This document shows, in pieces, positions 36,501-49,500 of a DNA stretch of 64,000 nt. A program made the position numbers and the translations under genes. Position 1 is the stretch's first letter. Every line of letters begins with the position of its first letter. Source of the DNA: Phylloscopus collybita (lineage: Eukaryota; Chordata; Aves; Passeriformes; Phylloscopidae); the NCBI GenBank assembly GCA_027886175.1, contig JAJNNQ010000024.1, forward strand, positions 33,893,001 through 33,957,000, in the 5' to 3' direction. The notes below the pieces were generated by a model, which worked only from the letters and a program-made list of their open reading frames with translations, had not been told where the DNA came from and ran no database searches.

Positions 36501-39500
36501 CTGCCAAAACACAGGAACAAAATTTTTGAATTAGTCTTTAGGTCCTGAAAGTAATCTAATCATATTGGTATCTCTGACACTGATCTTGAGAAACAGTCTA
36601 TTAGTATCCTGAAGTCTTCAGAGTACTTTGTCTAGCCAATCCATATGATTATGGGAGGAAAAGTGGCAGGATTATTTCTGGCTTCAGTAACTGTTTTATT
36701 TGAAAACATGACCATGGGAAGAGCAACCTGGAGAAAAATGGCCTTTTGTTTAAATTGTAACATCAGATAGTGTGTAAGTGCATTCCAAAGATAAGAATAA
36801 ATCATCTGACATTATATCCTAAATTAATATAAGTTTAGGAATGGAGAAGTCATCATTAAATTAGTAGAGAGAAGTGCAGCGAGAATGAGATAGATGTGCC
36901 ACAGAGTGGAATGGTGGTGTGGAGAACAGCAGCATGAACAATGCCTAAGTGAGGAAAGGAAAATGCTTCTCTATTAAATTAATTCTTGACAGTGGTAACA
37001 GTATTTGAAATAGTCAACAAAAAGCTAATGAACAAAAAGGACTGAGATAAACAAAGGAGACCATACCCTGCACTTGAGCAGTATCTATTAAGAAACATGA
37101 GAGGTTTTAATTGGGTTTCAATACAATCTGTAAAGTATGCTATTATTATCCATTTTCTTTCAGAAGACAAATGGAGGCATCTGTTTCTAAAATTACCAGG
37201 CTGGAGAGCCTGGGCAGGACATGCCATAATGTCCAAGGGAGTCAGCAGGGAGCTTGGCACCCCTAAAAACACACCTGAATTCCAGGTTAGAAATTTATGC
37301 AGTCACAACTCCCAAAACAGGTGGCTGCTTCAAAAAATCCAGACCCAAAGGAAGACCAGGGAATGAGGGGCAGAATGAAAAATCAAATGCCAGAATGTTC
37401 CCTTTTCAGCTTGTCCTATAACCAGTGGCTGCAGCTTTGGCTGCAGGGCACAGGGATGATGAGGAAGGCAACTGCTTAGCAAACAGACTTTATTAAGGAC
37501 ATTTCTAGTGGAAAAGCATGCAGTTGTGTCACCAAAAATGTTCTGCCTTTAGTAAGGAGAGCAACATGTCACCAACAAAGACTAAATATTAATTTTGGAA
37601 ATTCAAATAAATTTGTTCTTTATCCCTGTGCCATTACAGCACACACTACTCTGTTTCAGAGAGTAAACAATTCCAACAAAATGAGAAGGAAACTTCTGGC
37701 TACATACACTCTTTTGTAGGAAAATCACATTATGGATTTTTTTCTTACAGTACCTACATTTGAGGAATGGGGAAAAAAAACCTTTCCCATCTTATCATGA
37801 ATTTATGTCAAATGGTCTCAGAATTTACTTGCCACGTTGAAAAGGTGACTGGTAGAACACTGCATTTTATTGCTTCAAATGACATTTCCTTTAAGATTAC
37901 ATAACGTTAAATACAGTATTGCCTTAAATTTCTCCACATACCATCCCGACACAAACTCTCTGGGAGAAACAGACGTAAATTCTTAGCTGTCTCTGAAAAT
38001 CAGTATAGAAATGTTATGCATATTAACTACTAAGGATGGAGATTTTTTCCTTGCAGGACTTTTGGCTCCAGTAACACCAAACCCTGATTTAAAGGCAGCA
38101 ACTGCTTAAGGACACTGCTGGAACAGGACTTGATGGCATGAGCAATCTTGAGGCAGAAGTTTTATGCATACCAGAACAAAAGGTGTATATGCAAAGCCTG
38201 TGAGCTCACACAAAAAAAGCTACTCTTAATTTTAAAAAATCTCCATTATTTTTGCTCATCACTTGCAAATAAATACAGGGGGGAAACCTGCTGACCTTTT
38301 TCAGTCCACATAAATGTTAAAGGAGGTAATCAGACACAGCTTAAGTAAATGGGCATTCTTTCTGAATACTTCTGTGCTAATACAGTATAATTGCACAAGG
38401 AAAATCACCCAGCTAGATTCTGAAGAGAATTACTTTATCAACTGGATTGATAGTATTTATTTGGCATACTAAAATTTTCTTTTCACACTGTCAGGATTAT
38501 AGGAAACAGTTCCAATGTCTTCATGCAAAGTTTCTTATTGCATTATTGTAAGATGAAAAGATTGAGGATTCTATTAAAGAAGAGCTAAAGACATCACATG
38601 TTTTGGTTCAAATGAAGGATACATTTTTTCTTATTACTACTGACATGTTTTATAGGTTCATAGATATTCAGATGAAAACCTTAAGTATTTGATATGCTCC
38701 ATGATTGTTCATTAATAAAGATTGTACATCAGAGTGAATCAGGGAAGGTGAGAATTTAATATGACAGATGTTGCTATGCAAGATAGAGCCCGGAGAAAAT
38801 GAGCACAAGGGTGTATTCTGTAGAGAGAGCAGCACTTGCTCATGCAAACAAAAATGCTTCTGTGATTGCAAAAGACAGTCTCACAGAAATAATTTTTTTG
38901 TACAATTACAAAGCTTATATCTCCTCTTGGTGGACAGTTGTATTTCTGAGAAGCAGATACCCTAAGAGCTGTTATATCATGTTGCCAAAGGTTGAAGCTC
39001 ATCTTGATAGAGAAGTCCAAGAAGAAGCTCTCTTCACCAGCCTGAATTCAGTCCCTGAAATCCCTCTGTTTCACCAGTTGTAGCCTACAATAAGATTAGG
39101 CCCTACAGACTGGATACTTCACAAAGACAGTACAATAAAAAGGCCACTTCAGTTTCTAATCAGAAATTGGCTTTTAATCAGAATACCTGACTCCTTAAAA
39201 TTAACTTCAGGTCTGAATTCTTAATTGGGCTGTCAATTACTTTGCTCTTTCTGCACATTACCTTGAACTTTTTAGTTGCCGTAGCAACTGTTCCTAATTT
39301 CTCTGGATATCAAAATGAACTATTTCATTACAGATCTTGCTGAATCTCTCTGTATTTCTCACAGGATGGTTCCCTGACCCATCAAAACACTTAAGAACAT
39401 ACATGGCTATGACTTCAACCACAGTCAATTGCATGCTTAAATGTAAGCATGTGGTTAAGTGCTTTGGTAAACAGGGTTGGGCTTGAACAGAGGTAAATGC

Positions 39501-41267
39501 TGTTCTGGAGCACAGCCACAGATGAGAAGGAATGTCTGTTACTGAGAGTTGGCAAGACACCGGTAATGATTCATTCAGATCAGCTCTAAGGATGCTCCTA
39601 ACACATTCCAGCCTATTTCATTCTGATCCGGAAGACATTAAAATATATTTCAATTATTTTAAAAATAAATTTCCATCACATACATTCTGTTTTAGAACAG
39701 AAGCCCTGCAGCACTGCTAGTCTAGAATTAGTTACAGAATTGGTTACCTGATGGGGAGAGAGCTGCATTTGAATGCTGGACAATGCCTGTGCCAAAGATG
39801 TGCACATGTGTTTTTTAGTCAGGACATGGTATTTTCCTCTAAAGCCTACAGATTCCCTAAGATCTATACAAAGCACTAACTTGAGGGGTCTTCTCATGAC
39901 ATAACTAGGCTATTTCCCAGATTTCTCTTTTAACAGAACAGCAATAAAAACTTCAACTCATGTCACTGTAAATGTGGCTAAAATAAAATCAAGTGGAGGT
40001 CTTCCACTTGGATGGCAGTTTTGAATACATACATTTCTTTTCATTTTGACTTTTAAAAGGAGATGGACAGATCAAAGCTAGATAATTCAAAAATGAAACA
40101 TATGGCAAGTTAGAAGGGAAAAAAAAAGGATCTGTCATGAAGTATTTTTGAGTACAACAGCAGGGCTGTCTGCAGCTTGCTGTACTGTCTAGTAAGGTTT
40201 TCTGAGAATAACTTGCTTAGCTGATTTTTCCTTGTAGCAACTTGATGGCAGACATCAGTTACCAGTAAATACACTGTTTTAAGGAACACACATAATTGTG
40301 GCCTTTTATTTGGACTAATAAACACAGCAAAACTCTTATGGAAAAAACCCCACTACAATTAATTTAAACGAAACATGTTAACACAGGCTGTCAGTCAAAG
40401 CCTAGGGAACTCTGTGGAAACTTTTGAGTTCAGTGAGTTGCAAGAACAATAGCATACATCTTATCTGTCCAATAAACTTCCATGAAAATAACTATCAAAA
40501 ATAGTCTATTACTTCAATTTTCCTGGAATCTTTTAGTTTTATATAGAGAAGCTTGACACACAAACAAAAAACACTTTCTGAAAATTTGCATTTCTCATTT
40601 CTCCAGCTCTGTCTAGGGAGGGAAAAGACTTCGCAGAGCTTACGAGTACTTTTAGCAGTGGTGCCTTCAAAAAAAAAGACACAATGATGTAAAGCTGCTG
40701 AATAAGGTGCTGCTGGATTGAGGACCCATAAACTGCTTCTAATTTCTGTCAACACTGTGATACTTTGTGGAGACTAGGCCTTTTATCTGGCTACTTTTGA
40801 AAAGCTATGTCCAACTCTGGAGTACCAAAACTTACAGCATAATAGCTCTCAGTAAGTATTTTGGTCCTCAAAACATTTGCTAAGTGGCAACAAACAGTCA
40901 AACATTTTTGTAGTGCTGTAGAGGAAGCCTGATCCAGTGCTCCAGGAATCATTTAATTTTCAAGAGACAATGTTTTCCCATGAAAACAGCCGTCGAGGCA
41001 GGGTTTTCATGCTGACCTTCTGTAGTCTGTGAGAATGCCTTGAATGTGTGGAGAAGGTTTTACACAGTTTTATTGCATTAGTGGACATCAGAGGGGTATG
41101 AAACTTAGAAACATATGGAAACAGGACTGACAACTGCTAGCTCTAGACATGAAAGACTGGAGAAGCGCCTGCTGATGGCAGCACTGAAGGTAATGGAACA
41201 TGAGATTGGACGGCTGGAGTTTAGAGGCAGACAGAGGACTCACAACATGGACACACACCAACCATAC
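36501..41267 (-). other. TENM4: TENM4 intron between juxtamembrane and linker exons
   Basis: About 4.8 kb of AT-rich, apparently unique sequence. No transposon, RNA gene or additional exon was recognised. The flanking exons join in frame (GAA-G / GA-AAG). Confidence 0.85.
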
Positions 41268-41438
41268 CTTCACTGGTTCCTTTGCCTTTCCTGTCAGGTA
41301 ACTCTAACCCTGTGCCCCCCGAAGGATATAAGGAGACGTCCGTTGGCACTGGCCAACTGCTGGCTGTGTCTTCCGTGATCTCATACATCTGCCCTTCCAT
41401 CGGCTGCAGGTGCCAGTTTAGGCCAAACAGGTGCATGG
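41268..41438 (-). CDS. TENM4: TENM4 exon, extracellular juxtamembrane linker
   Basis: A 171-nt exon, phase 1 at both ends, between an acceptor ending CCACAG and the donor GTATGG. It encodes [13 protein letters not shown], then a Glu/Thr/Ser/Pro-rich linker containing [16 protein letters not shown] and [12 protein letters not shown]. The start MHLFGLNW is the conserved segment immediately outside the teneurin membrane helix. The rest is a flexible stalk with no cysteines and no N-x-S/T sequon. Being a multiple of three with matching phases, it could be skipped without a frameshift, which would join the membrane helix directly to the next linker exon; there is no evidence in the sequence that this happens. 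The match to remembered TENM4 is near-complete, with a few changes such as NWH for NWQ. Confidence 0.93.
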
Positions 41439-42937
41439 CTGTGGTGAGCAATGAGAAAAGTCATCTTTTTCTGTTTGGGAGACTTTCAGAACCACAGGGG
41501 CACTTTCCCTTTTTAAACCTTCGCTCCAGTGCCTTATTAGTGGTCATTGCTTTATGACAAGAACGGGATTAAGGCAATTAGACAGCCCCTGCTGCTTCTA
41601 CCATACCAGCTCCCTAGGTCTTTCCACCCACTTAAACTCGATTTAGATCACCTGTAACAATCCACTCTGCTTTTTCCAGCAGGACTACTCCTGACTCATG
41701 ATCTGCATAATGGGATAACCAGGCACAGTGTTTCACAAAGCTCCCAAGGCTGGGGTAACAATGTGGTGAACACAGAAATACAAGGTATTATTTCTTAACA
41801 TACAAATAAATCCTAGAGAACTGCACTCGCGTTCATTTTGCCAGTCACAGTGTATTATATAGTTTATTTTTTTTTACCCACCAACTATACACAGAAGCCT
41901 TTACAGACATCTCTGAGAGCTTTTCCTGATTAAGACCAAGTAAAAACTGAGGCAATTCAAGACCCATCTTGCACATCTTTGTGCTCTGCATCACAAATGT
42001 GAGTGACTATATCTGAGCATTTCTTCGTACAACTCAGCCTCTTCTACTCAGATCAAAGACATATCTTTGAGAACTGAAAACAAGCAGCACCATTTAGATT
42101 TGTGTGATACCAGGGCAAAGCTCTCGGTAGGTTTCTGGGCCATGCAGTGTCATCCAGTGCACACGTGAATCTATTTCAAGGCATTACATAAAGACAAGTG
42201 CAGTTAAGGAACAAGACAGACTACTTAAAAAGCAAATACATGTATGAAGAGTATGGAAATCATATGCTTACACAACTAATACTTGCCCCTCGCAAATATA
42301 AAGCAAAAGAATGTGGCTTGTGGCTTACCATATCAGTTCTTCCATCCCCAACATAAACATTTCATACTCAATCAGTATCCAGCTTAGCTTCAGGCTCTAC
42401 ACAGCTAAATGATCTGGTATTTGCTACATTTGGAATGACATTTCTTTTTGAAGGGAAAGCCTTGATATTTTGCACTATAATTTCTCCAAAAAACTATACA
42501 ATGGCACTAACATCACATCCATTTAGCATAAACAAAACTAGTAAAGAAGCAGAGCATTTTCATGGCCTATAATTCTCTTTTTATTCACAAACATACCTGA
42601 GATTGGTAACCATTGTTAGGGACAAGTGGTTAGTTTACTTAAACCTGTGCTCAGAAACACATCTTGTGATCAGAAACAATCTTTACAAGAGGATTGAAAA
42701 GTAATCTGAGTAGCTCTCTGAAGACAGTAGGTTTAGGCAATTTAGCAAAATACGTGGTTTTTCCACTTCAGTCTCAATTAGGTCACCTGTCATTTACTAA
42801 CATAAACAAGGTTTTCTTTGCACTACTACAACATCACAAAACATGAGTGCAAAACTCTTCTTTTACCATGTAAATGAGGACTGTGTTTGTTAACAATCTT
42901 ATCCATTAGGAAAGAAAATACGCTCCTTAAACTCCCA

Positions 42938-42963
42938 CACAGCAAGGAAGCACAGCAAGGAAG
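42938..42963. repeat. 13-bp perfect tandem duplication
   Basis: CACAGCAAGGAAG occurs twice back to back (42938-42950 and 42951-42963). Confidence 0.85.
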
Positions 42964-43684
42964 GTCTCCTGAGGAGCTGTTCAACACTCATTTTTATTCA
43001 GGTACATATACCAAGAAGGAACATTACCAACACTACTGGTAATTTAACCAGGGCACTTTAGGCAGAGAGACTTGTATTTTCATCTAAAAGGGATATATTT
43101 ACTTGGCAGAGAAGAGAGGATATCAGACCATGAACAAGGAGTCTGCATCAAGCATTTGGCATTGCTGTGCTTGCATAATATCTTTGTGTTTATACAGCCC
43201 TCATCATCAGAGTGCCTGGGCACTTCATAGCTATTAACCTCATAAAACCTCATCAGGTAGGAATCTGCTTTTTTCTACTACACAGAAAAGGAAAGGAGAA
43301 CTACAGCAGATTAAAGGACTAACTCAATTCACTTGTTTGGGCATTAAAATGCAATTGTGTGTTAATTCAGTTAACTTACTCTATGCTTACAGGGTCACAA
43401 GCTCTAAGAGGCATTTCATGCAGCTCTCTGCCAGCAGTTTTGTTCTAAGCTCAGTACTGGATGTTATCTTACCATTCCATCCAGGCTGGACATCTCCAAG
43501 GACCAGAGTGTTACCCAGGTGCCACTGAGCTGTTACAGAGCTCAAGGGCTTAGATGCTCTGAGCATCCAAGTTCCTATGTTTAACACGGGCTATTTGTAG
43601 TTACATGGATATTTGTAGTTCCAAGCAGAATGGAAACTGTACTCTTCACTCCTCCAAACTCAGGCAATCCTAGGAAGCTGTTGC

Positions 43685-44016
43685 TGTGGGGCACAAGGGA
43701 GGAGATGCAGACTCGTTCAGAAGGCTGGGACCCCTCACAGGAGGAGCCAGAGGTTTATTGTCTAAACCTATTTTATACCTTTTCATAAAGCACCCACCTT
43801 AGAGGTGGGGACCTCTGGAACCATTGGTCACTTGTAGAGACTATCACGCGAAGTCCCTCCCATGGGAAAGCGTGCGGAAAAACATCTTAGCTTACAAATA
43901 GCATGACCTTGTTTTAGCAGTTCTGTCCTGGGAACAGAATTCCCAGAAACCAAAACATGGCAGGCACAAACCGTGGCAACAGGCAGCAGTCAGGCCTAAG
44001 TTCTGCTGGCCCTACA
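43685..44016 (-). mobile_element. Solo LTR of an endogenous retrovirus
   Basis: Read on the minus strand a 332-bp element starts TGTAGGGCC at 44016 and ends CCCCACA at 43685, giving an imperfect terminal inverted repeat. In the right order it carries CCAAT (43827-43823), TATAAAA (43777-43771) and AATAAA (43759-43754), a compact promoter plus polyadenylation layout like that of avian retroviral LTRs. It contains several CpGs, unlike its surroundings. Flanking bases do not form a clear target duplication (only TGC on both sides), so the exact ends are less certain than for the LTR at 32873. No internal retroviral sequence adjoins it. It is in the same orientation as TENM4. Confidence 0.75.
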
Positions 44017-44705
44017 TGCTTAACACCAGCTTCATCTCTCAGATGACTTCATGTTAAAGTAACCTGCATGAGCTTATACTGGGCATCCCTGGTTTAGGCA
44101 GGAACTGAGCCAGTGGTTTGCTTTCTTTGTAACACCATTTGACCTGTTCTGTCCTTTGGACATCACAGCCTAAATGCCACATAGATTTTTAGGAAAACAT
44201 TGCAAAGCCATTTTTTCCCCAAAAGGCCACTGCTGCTTCTCCTCTCCACAGGAGGAATTTTTTTTATTGTACATCATTACTTACTGCAAGCAAATGAAGG
44301 TGAAAAACTCAACATTGTTTTGGTGCAGTGGGAAAACTGTGAACATTTCTTTCAGGCATTAAAATTAATTTAAAGTACCTGAGAGGAAATGTCTTAACAA
44401 GTTATCATCTTGCTTCAGTGTAACAACAGAACTGACACCCTGGAAAGCTACAGCTTTTCTGCACATTATCCATCCACTTGAACAAGTAGATCAACCATTC
44501 CATCTCATCATTCAATTCTCAATGCTTGAAAAGTGTCTTAAAATGTCCCAAAATAGAAAACACGACAGAATTATCTGTAACATAGATACTGTGTTATCAC
44601 ACAAAGTTAAAAGACTTGTATTAATGTTAACTTCTGTCCTTTGCTAGTAGATTTTGTCTAAAGTGAAAAGCTTCTTGTGTACATTGATCTCATTATCACA
44701 TAGCT

Positions 44706-45057
44706 CACAGAATCACAGAACGGTTTGAGTTGGAAGGGACCTTAAAGACCATCCACTTTCAACCCCACTGCCATGGGCACGGACACCTTCCAGTAGACCA
44801 GGTTGCTCAAAGCCCCATTCAACCTGACCTTGAACACTTCCAGGGGTGGGGCATCCACAGCTTCTCTGGGCAACCTGTGCCAGCGCCTCATCAGCCTGAT
44901 AATAAATAATTCATTATATCTAATCTAAATCTATTCTCTTCTAATTTAACACTGTTATGGCCTTGTCCTGTCACTACAGACCTTAGTAAAACATCTCTCT
45001 TCATATTTTTTATAAGCCTCCTTTTAAAGTATTGAAAGGATGTAAGAAGGTCTCCAA
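44706..45057 (-). mobile_element. CR1 LINE, 3' end fragment
   Basis: Antisense CR1: CACAGAATCACAGAACGGTT, TTGGAAGGGACCTTAAAGAC, CCATGGGCACGGACACCTTC, CTTCTCTGGGCAACCTGTGC and ending with TATTGAAAGGATGTAAGAAG, GTCTCC. It is interrupted by small deletions but the landmarks keep their order. Confidence 0.93.
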
Positions 45058-45637
45058 TGATAAGCCATGAGAATAAGAACTCTGCACACTGTGCATACAG
45101 AAGTGTGGAATGCTGAAAACCAGAATTATCTGAATAGCATTTTGATTATCAAGTGGCTTTATAGATTCAGAAAACAGTGTAAAAGCTCAGAGCTACTGCT
45201 CTATTCAGGATTTCTGATTTGATGTTTCTAAGGACAAAATAAAAGCCTATAAATATCCCGACTCATATGGCAAACAGACATCATACAATTTCTGCTATAT
45301 GAAGGCAGTAATCACAAAAGCCAACCTGAAACAAGAACTAAGAGTCTGATTTACTTTGGAAACACACTCTCGTAGCAGGTATGTTATGAGGATATCACCT
45401 GATTAAGTGATTTCATTACTATATTCCAAATACCAGCAGTGTCTGATTGGCAACTTGGTGGAAGATTAATTTCTCCTCTTGCTCTCTTTGACTGCCATGC
45501 TGGTGCTAAAAAGTAAAGTAGTAACAGCAGTGGATATTTTGGGTCTTTACAACGGGATGTGTAAAGCTGTTGTTGCATACAGTTGTGTTTAAAGGTTTTA
45601 GGAATCAACCTTGTTCTGTGCTAAGCTCTTTCTCACA

Positions 45638-45670
45638 GAAAAAACAAACAAACAAACCAACCAACAACAA
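45638..45670. repeat. A-rich (CAAA)n simple repeat
   Basis: About 33 bp of imperfect CAAA/CCAA repeats. Confidence 0.85.
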
Positions 45671-46539
45671 AGAACCATAATCACCAAAAAGCCTTGTAAC
45701 CATGGATGAGAGGCATAATCATATATTTTGAAGTGTTAACGTTCCTGAAAGTGAAGCTGTAAAAATAGTTTGAGATTCCTGATGTTCTTAGTCTCTGGGT
45801 CAATGGAACCCACTGTGGACATTTTCTCTGACTTTTTTTTTTTGCCCCTGCTCAGCTAGATACAAGAAGTCACTGACAGAGAGTAAATGCCCTCCTAAAA
45901 GCCCCCATGTCCTTCTCCCTCTCCCTCTCCAACATGATGCTCAATAGATTTTCAGATATTGAAGGCTCCCCATGTATTAAAAGAGCACTCTGCAATTAAC
46001 AATCATTAAAGTGTACACTTCTGTAAAATACCATGTAGCTTTCACTGCCTAGGAAGCTCCAGGACAGGCTCTTTGCAGAAGCTTTGGATATATTCCCTAT
46101 GGAGAAGAAAACTCTTTTGTCTGCCTTCTCCTGGAATGAAAACAATACTTAGGGGAAACCCTGCGTCCTCTCTGGGCTGTTTCACTACCACCAACTTAGA
46201 TGATATAAAGGCATCTGGGGCCTCTGGCCCATTATGCTCATGTTTTGACTTTAAGCTTTGACTTGCACACCCTTTCCCCTGTAGCAAAAAGTGTCCTGAG
46301 ACTTGCTGAATGGGTAACAGAATTTTCTGTGGCAGAGTAAATCACCTTATCCTCAGTCCTAAGTCACCTGTGCTTGCCTTCTTGGTGGAAAAAAAATGGA
46401 CATCAAACTCCAGTCCCTTCAGGGTTTGATAACTTTGCAGAGCTCAGCATTTCAACCATGCCAGTGTGATATGGCTGTTCTTTTGGTGGACTCAGATTCA
46501 CTTTAGCAAAGAAAATTTGCAGTTCAGCATCAGCTGAGT

Positions 46540-46566
46540 TATTTAATTATGCAAATAAATCAAAGT
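46540..46566. promoter_or_regulatory. Compact homeodomain / POU / LEF-like site group
   Basis: TAATTA (46544-46549) overlaps a perfect POU octamer ATGCAAAT (46549-46556), followed four bases later by the TCF/LEF core ATCAAAG (46559-46565). Such dense packing suits a neural or developmental enhancer, but short motifs in AT-rich DNA arise readily by chance, and no conservation data were available. Confidence 0.25.
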
Positions 46567-49500
46567 TCATATCGGTGAAACCAAGTATTCAGGATCATGA
46601 TTCCTGCTGATTTTAACATATTATCTCTTCCTATATTGCATTTACTCCTATTCCATAGCTACTTGTGGATGCCATAATCAGCATCAGCAGATGCTGTTAA
46701 GCCAAATAAAGAGGAACATTCTTTCCAAGCTTCTTTTGAAGACACTCAGGCTTTTGAGTATCTTTGTATTATTGCCACTTGCTTATGAGACAGCAAAACA
46801 CTAGAGTCAAAACAACTTACTCAGCGGAGAAGAGAACAAAGGAAGTGATACTGCATTTAGAATCAAAAAGGACAAACTTAGATAATAATTCACATGGTCA
46901 ACAAAATGGACATCTCTTAGGACAGGTTGATGGAGTGAAGGAGTTAGCAGGGAGAGGCAGATGATTGTGATAGATCACAGGGAGAAGAAAAGACAAGACA
47001 TGCTTACTGAAGCATATGAGACCCCCAGAAACCACACCAGTCAGCAAAACATTGAAAAACAAACTGCTGGCCCTTTATTAGCTTGTTGCTTTGCCCAAAG
47101 CAGCAAGCTAAGTGTAATAAATAACTAAACCAATCAATTACGATGTTTGGAATTAAGGCTACAGCTGAAGCCACCAGCTGCTTCCAATGGTGTTTGTTAA
47201 AAGCATTCTCACAGCAGCTCACAGGCTCTGCTGCGTCCTTCTCCCCTTCCCTTTCAGGGCTAAATCCTGCAGGTACCACAGCTGGCCTGCTGATTCCTCA
47301 CTCAGGCAAAGCTGCTACAGAAACAAAGGAATGAATAAAAACCCAACTGTTTTCCAGCTAACAACTGATCTTGCCCTGAACAATGAATAAAGAGTTTCTC
47401 AGAATTGAAGCTTAATAAAACACATTAATGATCCCTACCTGAGCCTGGACTTACAGCAAGTGCAGAGGTAAAGGGCATAAATGCAAGACAGGAAGTATTT
47501 TGGGATTCTTATCTGAAAACCCCAGCCAGTTACTTTGACTAAGGATACTCTAGGAGTTGAATCCATATTTATGTAAGAATATATGGCCATATACGTCAGT
47601 ATATTTGGTTAAATAACACGGGGAATGCACAAGCTTTGGAAAAGCAAAGTGTCTCTGCACAGCCACTCCACCCTCCCCAGCTTGGCTGTTCTGGCACTGG
47701 GCTCCATCTGGAGAAGTTGGGCTTTGCTGCTCCACTGGTTTCTACAAGCACCTCACTGCACCACTGACAGCTAAACCTAAGCCAACACAAGCCAAAAGGC
47801 CACTCCTGGGAGGGAGAAGGGTTTTCCAAAGCTTCCCCATGCAGCATGGGGAAAAGGAGAAAATGGAAGAACGCTGTGTAAGAAAGAACAAATGAGAAGG
47901 ACTGATGCCACAATGGACAAGAATGAAAATGAATGGGGAGGAAGGTGAGAAAAATACAGAATGAGAGAAAGTGAGAAAAAGAAGGTTAGAATAGAGCAAA
48001 GATAAGCTAAACATGAAAGTATAAGGGATTTGAAATAGGAAGAACAACTGAAGCTCAGTTGAGAAGACATTTTAACAGCTTGTTTCTTTGCTCTCCCTTT
48101 TTTGTGTGGAAACAAGCATAAGATACATGGTGGTTATATAATCCTCTTTAACCTTCTTGTTTAGTCAGACTTACAATAACATGATGATACCAAAATGATA
48201 CCTGAGCTTTGCTTTTTTTTTCCTAATTGAGAAAAAGCTGAATCGCACCACTGAATTACTCAGGGTTAATTTTAACTCAAGTAAATGTATTGCTTTCACT
48301 CCTGTCTCTGGAAGAAACTTGACTGTAATTATCTGGATAACTGTCTCTACACTGAAATCATGATTTGGTACAAGTGCTAGAATTGACTGTTGCAGAATTA
48401 ACCATATTTTTGTGACATCCAGTGTTATGAAAAGGAGCATGAAATAATCACTGGTTTGTCAATCTTCAATAAATCAAGGAAGATTAAGAAGAATGGGAAC
48501 AGTAAAACAAACATTAAAAAAATGAATCAAACTGTTTTTCTCTTACACTGCTGTTCCATTTCAGTGCTGACCAAGGCGTCTGTGTCCCAGCATGGCAGAA
48601 CACATGAGAGTCAAGGGCTGAAGTGGCTCTATGGCCTTACTGCTGGAGGAAGAAGGCAAAAAGGTGGATGCAGCACACACTATCTGCTCTATTTGTCTGT
48701 ATGGTCAAGTCCTGGAGTAGACAGATCTAGAGCTGTTGTTCATCTAAGAGCATGGGAAATTTTTGAGTGTTGTAGTGATTTGATACTCAAAGAACAGGTT
48801 CACAACCTGGAACTAAGATCTAGTATCCTGACTGAAGATCCCAGTGGTTTGTAATATCATGAATTCACATCATTTACACAGGTCATACGTACCCAGGTCA
48901 CTCAGCCAGGCACCACGGGGTGAGGAGAGAGGCATCCACTTCTTGCATGGACTTTGGCAGTTACCTTGTGACCACAAACTGTACACCACTCTGTTTCATT
49001 CTTAGTGTCTGAAATTATTTCCTATACATAAGTGCTTTCCATCTGTGGCTTAAAACTCTCACTTAGGAAATGGAAAACCTGACTTCATAAATCACCTTTT
49101 GTCCGAATGAATGTGAATTTGCACACCAGGACAGGACTGCAGTCAAGTGGGAAAAGAGAATCCTGTATACCAGCCTCTCCACAGCCCAGATGGATTAGAA
49201 CTGCTGTCCAGTTAGAAATGTAAAATTAACAGGTCACAAAGGAATGGAACCCAAAAGGCAGCTTGATTACACATTGTTTAAGTGAAGACTCTAAGCCTGT
49301 GGCTGGGAGGTCCCATGGCTCTGCTTTCCTGCCTGTTGATTTATTTGACTTAAGACAATAGTTAGAGAAAAATAAAAGAGGCACCAGGAGGGACATTTAG
49401 GGTGATGCTCACTATTGTAAATTCCCCATTTGCCTCCCCTCCTAACTGCTCAATGATCTACCTTCAATGAGAAAAAAAGGGTTTTCAAGCCTCCTTCACA

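Noticed and set aside
38408..38419. Twelve bases complementary to part of miR-708, a microRNA known from a TENM4 (ODZ4) intron
   Set aside because: The match stops after CCCAGCTAGATT; the seed end and the opposite arm are missing, and the known hairpin lies in a more 5' intron of the gene. It is coincidence.
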